Source: Rohdeia mirabilis
GTDB lineage: Bacteria; Planctomycetota; UBA1135; GCA-002686595
DNA: 64,000 nt
Assembly: GCA_007750655.1 (NCBI GenBank)
Contig: CP036290.1
Span: forward strand, 3,410,001-3,474,000
Direction of reading: 5' to 3'
Below the pieces are notes generated by a model that was given only the letters and a program-made list of their open reading frames with translations, was not told the origin of the DNA and searched no databases. Of the stretch, positions 1 through 8,354 are shown in pieces. The first letter of the stretch is position 1. Each line of letters starts with the position of its first letter. The translations under genes were made by a program, and so were the position numbers.

Positions 1-1
1 T

Positions 2-661
2 CTCGAGGGCCACGTGGAGGAGGCTGCGCGAACGCTCGGCCAGCGCTCGCCCGACGGACCGTCGTTCGCCGTGCGTCTCGAGCAGGCGCGCGACCAGCTG
101 CTGGCGTCGCGCGGGATCGCACCGAACCATCCGCCGCGGCCTCACCGCCCGGGAGCCGCCGGCCCCGACGCCGGTCCGGCCGTGCGTGCGAGTGCCGAGA
201 GTTCGAACGAACTGGCGACTCGCGAGCAGTTCGCCGAACGCCTCGCCGTCCTCGTGCGTCTGCGACTCGAAGGTTTCGACCACATGTGCCTGGGCGTGCT
301 CCTCGTCGACGTCGGCCAGCTGGTGGACATGGACGTGGAGCAAGCGGCACAGCTGCTGCGCCGCAACGTGCGCAACTCCGACATGTGCGCTCGGATCGAC
401 GACACGGTCCTCGCCATCGTCGCACCCAGCACGACGCCGCAGGCCCTGCGTCTGCTCGGGATGCGTCTTGGGAACGTGCTCACCAAGGACGGCGGAACGG
501 CCGACCAACTGCTGGTCGGTGGCGTGTGCGTGCGCCACTTCGGCGACCCGACCGACCACGAGCTGCTCTTCCGTGAAGCGGTCGCTGCCCTCGATGCCGT
601 CCGCGCCGACGGTCGCGGCGTCGAGATCCGCTATCACCGCGAAGTGACGCGCGCGGCGTAG
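2..661 (+). CDS. Degenerate GGDEF-like domain protein, 5' end outside window
   Basis: The reading frame is open to the left edge (Leu-Glu-Gly-His precede the first possible internal GTG at position 14), so the start lies upstream. From that GTG, about 60 residues are Pro/Ala-rich linker. Residues 67-205 follow the order of a GGDEF (diguanylate cyclase) fold: a helix with the DxxQ-type strand VLLVDVGQLVDM, then RIDDTVLAIV at 127-136 where an active enzyme has RxGGDEFxxL, then a C-terminal helix of the kind that ends in the family's A..A...A..GR. The GGDEF signature is replaced by IDDTV, so cyclase activity is unlikely; a regulatory or substrate-sensing pseudo-domain is my inference. The last 28 bases overlap the convergent recG. 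Upstream domains cannot be seen. Confidence 0.6.
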   Translation, partial: LEGHVEEAARTLGQRSPDGPSFAVRLEQARDQLLASRGIAPNHPPRPHRPGAAGPDAGPAVRASAESSNELATREQFAERLAVLVRLRLEGFDHMCLGVLLVDVGQLVDMDVEQAAQLLRRNVRNSDMCARIDDTVLAIVAPSTTPQALRLLGMRLGNVLTKDGGTADQLLVGGVCVRHFGDPTDHELLFREAVAALDAVRADGRGVEIRYHREVTRAA

Positions 662-2664
662 CGCCGAGCCAGTTCGGGACGCGTCGCCACCAGATCGCGC
701 GCCGCGAGCCACAGCTCCAGGTCGGGCTCGCCGTCGCCGAGTCCCTCGCTGTTGCTCCCCGCCTGCCGTTCGCCCAAGAGGTCCCCCATGCCGCGCCGCG
801 CGAGGTCGCGCTCCGCCACCTCGAACCCGTCGTGCACGCGATCGAGCCAACCGATGCGTTCGCGCGCCGCGTCGCTGCCGGCCAAGAGGAAGCACCAGGC
901 CTCGCCCCCACCGCGACCGACGCGACCGCGCAATTGGTGCAGCTGCGCGGTGCCGAGTCGATCGGCGCCCTCGACGACGATCGCGGTCGCCTCCGGCACG
1001 TCGATGCCGACCTCCAGCACCGTGGTGCCGACCACGAGCGACGACTCACCGCGCCGGAAGCGATCCAGTCGCTGCGCTCGTTCGCGGGGCGCGATCCGGC
1101 CGTGGACGAGCTCGATGCCGTGGCGACCGAGCGGCGTGCGACCCAACTCCTCGGCGATCTCCTCGGCGCCGCGACCGACTGCCGAACTCTCGATGCGCGG
1201 CGCGATCCAGAAGGCGCGCTCACCCAGCGCGAGGCGCGCGTCCACGTGCTTGGCCACGCGCTCGAACTGATCGAGACCGAGGACGTGGGTCCGAGCCGGC
1301 GCGCGGCCGGGCGGCAGTTCGTCGACGACGCTCACGTCGAGGTCGGCCCACAGCGTGCGGGCCAGCGTGCGCGGGATCGGCGTGGCGGTCACGAGCAGTT
1401 GGTGCACGTCGCGCCCCTTGGCGAAGAGACGCTCGCGTTGCAGGACTCCGAAACGGTGCTGCTCGTCGACGATCGCCACGCCCAGCCGAGCGAAGCGAAC
1501 GTCGTCCGACAAGAGCGTGTGCGTGCCGAAGACGCAGGCCAACTGGCCCGACGCGAGGTGCTCGAGGACCTTGCGGCGCGTCGCGGCGCGCATCGAACCG
1601 GTCAGGAGTGCGCACTTGATCCCCAGCCCGGCGAGTCGTCCGCGTTCGGTGGCGTAGTGCTGTTCGGCGAGCACCTCGGTCGGCGCCAGCAGTGCGCACT
1701 GGGCCCCGCCGTTCGCGGCCAGGGCAGCGGCGAACAGGGCACAGACCGTCTTCCCCGATCCGACGTCGCCCTGCAACAGCCGGCGCATCGGAGCGGACCG
1801 CGCGAGGTCGTGCTCGAGTTCTGCGAACACGCGGCGCTGCGCGGCCGTCGGCTCGAACGGAAGCTGCGCGAGGATCCGCTCGCGCAGGCCGTCGTCGCAT
1901 CCGAGACGCGGCGCGTCGCCGTCCGCTCGCGCGCGCCTCTGTCCGGCCAGGCGCGCCTGGACCTCGAGCGCCGACTCGAGTCGCAGCCGGCGCAGACCGT
2001 TCTTCAGGAGCTCGACGGACGACGGGCGGTGCGTCTCGAGGTACGCGGTCGGCAGGTCGGGCAGTTCCAGGCGCTCGAGAGTCTCGGCCTCCAGGTGCTC
2101 GACCAGTTCGGGCCGCGCGAGCTCGAGTGCCGCGTCGACGAAGCCGCGCAGCTGCGTGCGCCCGAGCCCCTCGGTCAGGGGATAGATCAGCTCGAGCGCT
2201 CCCGGCGGCGGATCGTCGTCGCGCACGACGCGCGGAGCGACGAGCCCGAGCTGCGGCGTCTTCACCACCCGTCCGTACAGGTGCAGTTCGCGTCCGTCCT
2301 CGAAGCGATCGCGCAGGTAGGCCTGGTTGAAGTAGACCGCCTCGGTGCGCCCCGGACCGTCGAGCGCGACGAGCGAGACGCGCAGGATCGAGCGTCCGCC
2401 GCGCCGCACCAGGCGCGTGCCTGCGACCCGCGTGCGCACGTGGACGAAGCCGCCCAGGTGCGCGGGGAGCTCGGGCAGGGCCACTTCGGGTCCGCGGCGC
2501 TCGACGCGTCGCGGCTGCAGCGCGATCAGCTCGCCGATCGTCGTCACGCCCAACCGCGCGAGCAGTCGCGCGCGCACCGAGCCGATGCCCTTCACGGCCG
2601 TGACCGGTCGCTCGAGGATCGACACGGGTATCACCGCCGCCTGCGAACCGTTGGCGTCAGCCAT
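634..2664 (-). CDS. recG: ATP-dependent DNA helicase RecG
   Basis: RecG remodels stalled replication forks and branched DNA in the cytoplasm. The 676-residue length is normal. An N-terminal wedge/OB region (about 15-200) starts with the helix-hairpin-helix-like VKGIGSVRARLLARLGV. Walker A is GDVGSGKT at 299-306, the Walker B variant is DEQH at 400-403 followed by RFG, and TATPIPRT follows at 426-433. The C-terminal helicase half carries GTTVLEVGIDVP, QLRGRVGRG and the family hallmark RRGMGDLLGERQAG. All catalytic motifs are intact. Its start overlaps the stop of the upstream lipoprotein gene by 8 bases, so it is probably the last gene of a minus-strand run that begins with the glycosyltransferases. 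Its stop overlaps the convergent GGDEF-like gene by 28 bases. Confidence 0.97.
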   Translation of the reverse strand: MADANGSQAAVIPVSILERPVTAVKGIGSVRARLLARLGVTTIGELIALQPRRVERRGPEVALPELPAHLGGFVHVRTRVAGTRLVRRGGRSILRVSLVALDGPGRTEAVYFNQAYLRDRFEDGRELHLYGRVVKTPQLGLVAPRVVRDDDPPPGALELIYPLTEGLGRTQLRGFVDAALELARPELVEHLEAETLERLELPDLPTAYLETHRPSSVELLKNGLRRLRLESALEVQARLAGQRRARADGDAPRLGCDDGLRERILAQLPFEPTAAQRRVFAELEHDLARSAPMRRLLQGDVGSGKTVCALFAAALAANGGAQCALLAPTEVLAEQHYATERGRLAGLGIKCALLTGSMRAATRRKVLEHLASGQLACVFGTHTLLSDDVRFARLGVAIVDEQHRFGVLQRERLFAKGRDVHQLLVTATPIPRTLARTLWADLDVSVVDELPPGRAPARTHVLGLDQFERVAKHVDARLALGERAFWIAPRIESSAVGRGAEEIAEELGRTPLGRHGIELVHGRIAPRERAQRLDRFRRGESSLVVGTTVLEVGIDVPEATAIVVEGADRLGTAQLHQLRGRVGRGGGEAWCFLLAGSDAARERIGWLDRVHDGFEVAERDLARRGMGDLLGERQAGSNSEGLGDGEPDLELWLAARDLVATRPELARRYAARVTSR

Positions 2665-4669
2665 CCGACCGAGCGTCGTCCAGCGCCTGGAACAGCTCGT
2701 CGAGTCGCGACCCGAGCGCGGCGCGCGACAGGTCGTACCCGCGTCCCCCGCGCCGCGCCGGTTCGATCGCCCACTCGTCGAGGATCAGCCCGTCGAGCGG
2801 CGGATCGAGCTCTTCGACCGTGCGGATCAGCGCATCGAGGAAGCCGGCCTGCACGCTCTCGTCGACGGGGCCGCGCGGCAGACGCGGGTCGGTCGTGGAG
2901 TCGGCTGCGGCGGGCATGCCGGTGAAGATCACGAGCGGTGCGTCACCGATCTCGGCGCGGACCTGCTCGAGCAACCAGACGAGGCCGCTGGCGAAGCCCG
3001 CGTCGCGCTGCTGACCGCCGCGATCCAGGAGCGACGGATGGAGCTCGAAGGCCGCCGCGTCGAGTCGATCGAGGAAGTCGATGCGGTCGAGTTCGCCGCG
3101 GTCGCCGGCCGCGTACCACAGCTCGCCGTCGAACTCGGCGCGCGCACGCGCGATGCCGTCGCTCCAGGCCGCCGCCAGCACGCCACGGATCGCCGCTTCG
3201 GTCGGATCGAGCGCTCCACCGACGGCGCGTTCGTGCTCGCCCAGCTGCGTGCGCGTGATGGTCGGCAGGCTCGAGCCCAACAGCAGTGCACGCGCACCGA
3301 CCTCGCGCGCGAGCCGCGCCTGACTCTCGAGGTGCGCGGCCCAGTCCGCCGCGAACCGGGAGCGATCGGCTTCGGAGCCGCGCTTCGCACGCGCGAGCAG
3401 TCCGGTGCTGGGCGTCGCGAGCAGCCGCGGAGCCAGGACGAGGTCGACGTCCGCGTACCAACTGGCCACGTGACGCACCGCGTCCTGGACCTGCGCCCGA
3501 TCGCGAGCGACGTGCGCCGCGCGCCAGGTCCGCGCCGTTCCTGCGTGCGGCGCGACGTCCTGTGCCAGGTCGTAGCGCAACACGATCGTGCCGTAGCGCT
3601 CGGCCGCCGCTCGGAACGCGTCCGCGACGGCGCCCGAACGCGCGGCGGGTTCGCTCGGCAACTCGATCGACACGCCGGCGGGCACCGCACGCGCCGCGCC
3701 GGCGCTCGCAGCAGCGCTCGCGTTGTGTGCGCGACCGACAAGCGCCGGCGGATCGACGCCGCCGCGCGCCACGAGGTCGAGCCAGTCGAACGTCGGGCCG
3801 AGCGCCGGCTGCAGCGCACCGCCCAGAAGGTGCACGCGCCGCGCGATGGGCTCCAACCAGATCGAGCGCACCGCGCCCAGCGCTTCGACGGGCGCGTCGC
3901 CGCCGTGGTCGAAGAAGACCCAGCCGTCGTCCGCGAGCAACTCCGCGCCGACGCCACCCACAGTGCCCGCTCCGACCACGACGGGATCGCTCGCCAGGGG
4001 ACCGTCGACGCCGTCCGACCGTCCGAGCGCGATGCGTCGCCAGCGGTCCTGCAGGGCGTCCACGTCGCCCTCGACGCGCGGCCCGTCCGCGGTCACGCGC
4101 CCCCACAGTGCCAGGCCGCCGGAGCGGTAGCACTCGAAGCGTGCGTGGGCGTTCAACTCGCACAGCGCGGCGGCGCGCGCCAGTGCGGCGGGCCGATTCG
4201 CGATCCACGCGCCGAGCGGGAGGCCGGGCCGTTCCGGATCGGGCAGGGCGATGCGCAGGAGGTCCAGTTCGCCGCGGAACCAGCGCCCCGCGTACTCGAA
4301 CCCTCCGTCCTCGAGTGGCGCTCCACCGGCCGCGCGCAAGAGCTGTTCGCCCAGTTCGCTGTCCACCGTCGCGAGCACCTGGCGCGGCGCACCGACGTCG
4401 CCGCGGTCGGCCCGTTCGAGGATCAGCCCGCGGCGACCGTGCTCGCGCGCGAGTGACTCCCAGGCCGCGTCGAGCACGCGTGCGTCGGGTTCGAAGCCCG
4501 CGGTGACGACGCGCACGCGACCTTCCTGGACGAGCGCGAAGGCCCGGCCCACAGGGTCGGTCGGGCGTTCGGGCGCGCGGCCTCCGCAGGCCGCCGACAA
4601 CAGCGCGGCGCACAGGACGAGACCGCGCCCGACGGTGCTGGAGAGCCGAGAGACGTGGACGCGCGTCAT
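2657..4669 (-). CDS. Putative lipoprotein with C-terminal TIM-barrel (GH113-like) region
   Basis: 670 residues. The N-terminus is a basic/hydrophobic signal ending in LLSAACGG with Cys28, so export and lipidation are likely although the lipobox is not ideal. Residues 35-320 have no family I recognise. Residues about 340-660 read like a glycoside-hydrolase TIM barrel: ADVDLVLAPRLL, a W-A-H-L..A-R-L-A-R-E-VGARALLLGSSLP strand-helix, a stretch ending GELWYAAG, then DRLDAAAFELHPSL. This order recalls GH113/GTA-type barrels, but I cannot point with confidence to the catalytic acid pair. The start overlaps the stop of the glycosyltransferase gene by ATGA and the 3' end overlaps recG by 8 bases. An envelope polysaccharide role fits the neighbours, but is inference only. 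Confidence 0.6.
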   Translation of the reverse strand: MTRVHVSRLSSTVGRGLVLCAALLSAACGGRAPERPTDPVGRAFALVQEGRVRVVTAGFEPDARVLDAAWESLAREHGRRGLILERADRGDVGAPRQVLATVDSELGEQLLRAAGGAPLEDGGFEYAGRWFRGELDLLRIALPDPERPGLPLGAWIANRPAALARAAALCELNAHARFECYRSGGLALWGRVTADGPRVEGDVDALQDRWRRIALGRSDGVDGPLASDPVVVGAGTVGGVGAELLADDGWVFFDHGGDAPVEALGAVRSIWLEPIARRVHLLGGALQPALGPTFDWLDLVARGGVDPPALVGRAHNASAAASAGAARAVPAGVSIELPSEPAARSGAVADAFRAAAERYGTIVLRYDLAQDVAPHAGTARTWRAAHVARDRAQVQDAVRHVASWYADVDLVLAPRLLATPSTGLLARAKRGSEADRSRFAADWAAHLESQARLAREVGARALLLGSSLPTITRTQLGEHERAVGGALDPTEAAIRGVLAAAWSDGIARARAEFDGELWYAAGDRGELDRIDFLDRLDAAAFELHPSLLDRGGQQRDAGFASGLVWLLEQVRAEIGDAPLVIFTGMPAAADSTTDPRLPRGPVDESVQAGFLDALIRTVEELDPPLDGLILDEWAIEPARRGGRGYDLSRAALGSRLDELFQALDDARSDG

Positions 4670-5544
4670 CGCGTGCGCTCCGCCGCTCGGGACCGCGGCG
4701 CGCTCTCGTCCGCGCCGACTGCGGTGCGATCGTCGATCCCCTCGAACGTCCCGGTCTGGGCGTCCTGCGGTCGTTGGGTGGCGCGGCCCTCCTGCAGCAC
4801 CATGAGCTTCGCGTACTTGAGGAAGGCGTAGTAGGCCGCGGTGATCGCGATCACCGCGCCGCGCCAGCCGTCGAGGAAACCGCGCTTCAGGACGTAGAAG
4901 CGCACGAAACGCGCCAGCGGATGGGTGAACAGGTCGAGCGTTCGGGCACGCTTGCCGCGCTCGGCCATGTCCTGCGCCATGATCGTCGTGTACGAGTCGA
5001 TCGTCGCCAGGTGGTGACCGAAGCTGCGGTACGTATCGTGGAACAAGTCGCCGGACAACCGACCGACCGTGCCCTCCACTCCGACGCGCGGGTGCGGTTC
5101 ACGGCCCACGCTCCAACTCCCCCGCCGCCGGTCGTAGAGCCGCAGCTGACGATCGGGGTACCAGCCGCCGCGCACGATCCACGCGCCCAGGTAGTTCGTG
5201 CAGCGCGGCATGTCCCACCCGGCGTGCTCGGCGAATCCACCCTCGCGCAAGGTTTCGATCTCGTGGCGCAGGGTGCGCGAGACGCGCTCGTCGGCGTCGA
5301 GCTGCAGGATCCAGTCGTGCGACGCGTGCTGGGCGGCGAGGTCCTTCTGAGGACCGAAACCCGGCCACGCGTGGTCGACGACGACCGCGCCGAGCCCGCG
5401 CGCGATGTCCTGGGTGCCGTCGGTCGAACCCGAGTCGACGACGACGATCTCGTCGCAGAACGCGAGACTGCGCAGGCAGTCGCCGATGCGATCCGCCTCC
5501 TGGAAGGCGATGACGCAGGCCGAGATCCGGGCGGAGGAGGACAC
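4666..5544 (-). CDS. Family 2 glycosyltransferase, WaaE/KdtX-like
   Basis: 292 residues beginning at a GTG. The N-terminal GT-A fold shows SACVIAFQEADRIGDCLRSL, then IVVVDSGSTDGT and the metal-binding DADER motif at about residues 82-86. The remainder (W..GREPHPRV, a histidine-rich H-H-L-A-T-I-D-S-Y stretch and a C-terminal hydrophobic segment FLDGWRGAVIAITAAYYAFL) is typical of the LPS-core beta-1,4-glucosyltransferase WaaE/KdtX group, which uses nucleotide sugars at the inner membrane. The exact acceptor is unknown. A TAGGCT box at 5555-5560 lies 10 bases before the GTG, supporting this start and suggesting a nearly leaderless mRNA. The stop overlaps the lipoprotein gene start by ATGA; the gene lies 42 bases downstream of the GT4 gene. 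Confidence 0.88.
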   Translation of the reverse strand: MSSSARISACVIAFQEADRIGDCLRSLAFCDEIVVVDSGSTDGTQDIARGLGAVVVDHAWPGFGPQKDLAAQHASHDWILQLDADERVSRTLRHEIETLREGGFAEHAGWDMPRCTNYLGAWIVRGGWYPDRQLRLYDRRRGSWSVGREPHPRVGVEGTVGRLSGDLFHDTYRSFGHHLATIDSYTTIMAQDMAERGKRARTLDLFTHPLARFVRFYVLKRGFLDGWRGAVIAITAAYYAFLKYAKLMVLQEGRATQRPQDAQTGTFEGIDDRTAVGADESAPRSRAAERTR

Positions 5545-5554
5545 GAGGGGATCC

Positions 5555-5560
5555 AGCCTA
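5555..5560 (-). promoter_or_regulatory. Putative extended -10 box (GCTAGGCT) of the GT2 gene
   Basis: Minus-strand TAGGCT preceded by GC, ending 10 bases before the GTG start at 5544. The same GCTANNCT pattern occurs at a similar distance before several other genes in the window and 7 bases before the RNase P RNA. No convincing -35 box was seen. Confidence 0.4.
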
Positions 5561-5586
5561 GCGGGCGAGTCCGTCCGGCCGCGCGC

Positions 5587-6753
5587 TCAGGCCGGTCCGA
5601 GCGCCGCGCCCGGCTCAGGATCGCCCGCGACGATCCGCCGGTAGAGGGCGATGTAGCGTTCGACCTGGACGTCGAAGCCGAACACGCGAGACGCCCTGAG
5701 CGCGGCCCGTTCGCCGAGGAGCGCCGCCTCGCGCGGATCGTCGGCCAGTCGATCGATGGCTGCGGCGAGCGCCGCGGGGTCGTCGGGCGGCACCAGCCGA
5801 CCCGCGTCGTGGACGGCCTGCCCGAGCCCCCCCACGTCGGTGGCGACGACCGCGCGCCCGAGCGCCATCGCCTCGAGTGCGGCGACGCCGAGACCCTCGG
5901 CGCGCGACGGCAGGACGAACAGGTCGGCCGCTGCGAGCAGGCTGCCCACGTCCGCGACCGATCCGAGCACGAGGGCCCGTCGCGCGGGCGGGCTCGAAGC
6001 CGCCCGGGCCCGCTCCTCGAGCGCCGCCCGTTCGGGTCCGTCGCCCGCGAGCGCGACCGTCACCGAACGCGACGTGCGCAGACGGGTCAGCGCTTCGAGC
6101 AGGACGTCGAGGCCCTTGCGCCGCACGAGTCGCGCGGTGCTGACCACGAGCAGATCACCGGCTCCGACCCCCAGGCGCTCGCGCACGGCACCCGCGGCCT
6201 CCCGGGGCTGCAAGCGAGCTGGATCGACGGCCGACCAGATCGTCGCCACGCGTCCGGCCGGAGCGCCCGCCGCGAGCAGCTGCTCGGTCACGCCGGGCGA
6301 GATGCCGACGCTGGCGGTGGCGAGGTGCCGATAGAGCAGGCGGCGTTTGGGCGAGCCCGCGAGCCGCTTGTCCTGACGGCGCGTCACCACGCACGGCACC
6401 TTGGCGAGGCGCGCGGCCAGGCCACCGATCCAGGCGCCGCGACCGGTGTGCAGGTGGGCGAGATCACAGCCCACCGAGCGCAGGAGTCGGACCAGGCGCA
6501 GCACGGCCAGCACGTCCATGTCGCTCGCCGCTCGGAAGTCACGCCAGTCCCAGCCCAGTTCGCGCCCGCGGGCCGCCAGGGCGCCGTCCGCCGGTCCGGC
6601 CACGACGCACGCGTGGCCGCGGGCGCGCAGCCCCTCGACCAGGCCGACCACCTGGGCCTCGCCGCCCGAGAAGCCGGTCTCGGTGTCCACGTGGACCAGT
6701 CGCAGGGGGCGCGGGGGCCCGGCGGAGCTCGGGGCGGGCGGACGGGACGGCAT
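5587..6753 (-). CDS. Family 4 glycosyltransferase (GT-B fold)
   Basis: 388 residues. The N-terminal Rossmann half starts RLVHVDTETGFSGGEAQVVGLVEGLRARGH, the classic sugar-acceptor domain start of GT4 enzymes. The C-terminal nucleotide-sugar half contains VSTARLVRRKGLDVLLEAL, ALAGDGPER and the E-x7-E motif within LPSRAEGLGVAALEAMALG, then VVATDVGG. It should transfer a hexose from a nucleotide or lipid donor onto a glycan or lipid at the inner membrane; donor and acceptor cannot be read. The ATG at 6753 is chosen over a much longer upstream frame because homology begins at once and a GCTAGGCT box lies 8 bases upstream. It is the first gene of a minus-strand group with the WaaE-like enzyme. Confidence 0.9.
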   Translation of the reverse strand: MPSRPPAPSSAGPPRPLRLVHVDTETGFSGGEAQVVGLVEGLRARGHACVVAGPADGALAARGRELGWDWRDFRAASDMDVLAVLRLVRLLRSVGCDLAHLHTGRGAWIGGLAARLAKVPCVVTRRQDKRLAGSPKRRLLYRHLATASVGISPGVTEQLLAAGAPAGRVATIWSAVDPARLQPREAAGAVRERLGVGAGDLLVVSTARLVRRKGLDVLLEALTRLRTSRSVTVALAGDGPERAALEERARAASSPPARRALVLGSVADVGSLLAAADLFVLPSRAEGLGVAALEAMALGRAVVATDVGGLGQAVHDAGRLVPPDDPAALAAAIDRLADDPREAALLGERAALRASRVFGFDVQVERYIALYRRIVAGDPEPGAALGPA

Positions 6754-6761
6754 GGCGAGCG

Positions 6762-6767
6762 AGCCTA
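6762..6767 (-). promoter_or_regulatory. Putative extended -10 box (GCTAGGCT) of the GT4 gene
   Basis: Minus-strand TAGGCT preceded by GC, ending 8 bases before the ATG at 6753. Transcription would start at or next to the A of the start codon, giving a leaderless mRNA. One of the clearest copies of the recurring motif. Confidence 0.45.
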
Positions 6768-6827
6768 GCGACCAGGAACCGCTTCGCGCGGACCGGGCTT
6801 GAGACGCAGGGGCGCGGCGACCGATCC

Positions 6828-8336
6828 ATGGGTCGACCCACCATGCCCGCGCTCCCCCTTCGCCCCGTCGGATCCGGCTTCGTACGCCGCGACCCGCTCG
6901 CCCTCGCTCGCCGCCTCGCGCTCGCCGCCCTGGCCGCCGTGCTGGTCGCGACGCCCTCGCCCGCAGGGCCGAGCGAAGCCTCCGCGAGAACCGCCGCGAC
7001 CACCGTCGACGACGCCGCTTTTGCCGCGCACCTGCCGGTGCTCCAGCGGCGCGCGGCGCTGCAGTGGCTCGAGCGCCTCGAGAGTCACCTGGGCGTGCTG
7101 CGCGAGGACGCGCGCCGCGCCCACTGGCGCGCGATCGCGGACGCGTTGCTGCTCGCGGGCGACGCACGTGGAGCGCTCCTGGTCTCGCGCACCGCGGAGC
7201 CCGCGCAGTGGTCCGCGTGGATCCGCGCGCGTATCGACGGCCGCCTCGACCTGGGCGACGGTGCGACGGTCGTGGCGCTGGCACACCTGCTTGAGCGCTT
7301 CGACGCGCCCGACCCGGATGCCGCGCGTCTCGAGATGGTGCGCGCCTGTGCACTGATGGGCCGTCGGACCTGGGCCGAGAAGGCGGCCGCCGGCGACGCG
7401 CGTTCGAGCGCGCAGCTGGAGCACTGGATCCTCGAGGGACGCGTGCGCCGCGAACTCGATCTGGATCAGGCGCTCGCAGCCCTCGCCGAACTGGTCGCAC
7501 TCGAAGGATCGGCTCCGGACGACGCGCGTCGGATCGCTCTGCGACGCGCCCTCGACGCGGGAGCGTTCGAAGTGGCCGTCGGCCTGCTCGACGAGCTCGG
7601 GACGGACACGGACGGCGCGCGCGCCCGGACCGCACTCGCGCTGTGGCGCTTCGGTCGTCGCGCGGACGCTCTCGACGTGGTCGATCCTGCTCAGTACGGC
7701 GCCGACGCCGCCGTGCATCTGGCCGCCGGAGCGGACCTGCCGTCGCGCGTGCTCGAACAGCTCCACTCGGCGGTGCCCGCGGCGGATCTGGCCGGACGTT
7801 CGCGACTCGCGCTCGCCCTGGCGCACGCGCTGGCGCTCGAAGGCTCCGGCACCGAGGCCTGGGAACGGGCCGGCACGTCGACGGTCCTCGACGCCGCTGC
7901 GCGCCTGTCGCTCGCGATCGACCTCGAGCGCGGTGGCGACGCGGACCGCGCGACGCGCCTGGCGGCTTCGGATCCTTGGAGTGCGGCGCTGCTCGATCTG
8001 TGGCGCGCCGGACGCGCGGGACGCACGCCGGCCTTCGACTCGGTGCTCCTGCGCGCGCGCAACCTGGCCGACGCCGGCGCGGGCGACGCCGCCCGACTCG
8101 CGGAACTGTTGGTCGAACTCGGCGCCGGCGAGGAAGCCAGCGACGTCGCGCTGTCGGCGATCGCCGAGGTCCCCGCGAGCATGGACGCGGACCAGCTCGA
8201 ACGGTTGGTCCGCGCCGACCTGCGACTCGACGGCGGACGCGCGCTCGCCCGCCGCTGCGAGGAGCTCGCGTCCGCCGCCGGACGGACCGTGATCTCGGCC
8301 GCCGCGGTGCGCGTTGCGCTGGGCGAACCGTACTAG
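6828..8336 (+). CDS. Exported helical (TPR-like) protein of unknown function
   Basis: 502 residues; a second in-frame ATG at 6843 is an equally good start. Residues about 25-50 (LALARRLALAALAAVLVATPSPAG) form a signal peptide with a likely cleavage after SPA-G. The mature part is almost entirely alpha-helical and Ala/Leu/Asp/Arg-rich, with repeated helix pairs such as DARRAHWRAIADALLLAGDA and LARRCEELASAAG, which suggests degenerate TPR-like solenoids. No enzyme motif, cysteine cluster or membrane segment after the signal was found. It runs divergently from the GT4 gene and converges on the next gene with an 18-base gap. Periplasmic or outer-envelope location is inferred; function is unknown. 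Confidence 0.65.
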   Translation: MGRPTMPALPLRPVGSGFVRRDPLALARRLALAALAAVLVATPSPAGPSEASARTAATTVDDAAFAAHLPVLQRRAALQWLERLESHLGVLREDARRAHWRAIADALLLAGDARGALLVSRTAEPAQWSAWIRARIDGRLDLGDGATVVALAHLLERFDAPDPDAARLEMVRACALMGRRTWAEKAAAGDARSSAQLEHWILEGRVRRELDLDQALAALAELVALEGSAPDDARRIALRRALDAGAFEVAVGLLDELGTDTDGARARTALALWRFGRRADALDVVDPAQYGADAAVHLAAGADLPSRVLEQLHSAVPAADLAGRSRLALALAHALALEGSGTEAWERAGTSTVLDAAARLSLAIDLERGGDADRATRLAASDPWSAALLDLWRAGRAGRTPAFDSVLLRARNLADAGAGDAARLAELLVELGAGEEASDVALSAIAEVPASMDADQLERLVRADLRLDGGRALARRCEELASAAGRTVISAAAVRVALGEPY

Positions 8337-8354
8337 CGCTCGCGCGCCGCTCGC

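Noticed and set aside
832..2925. Long plus-strand ORF opposite recG
   Set aside because: It lies antisense to a clear RecG with all motifs; composition (Arg/Pro/Ser rich) is that of a mirror frame in GC-rich DNA.
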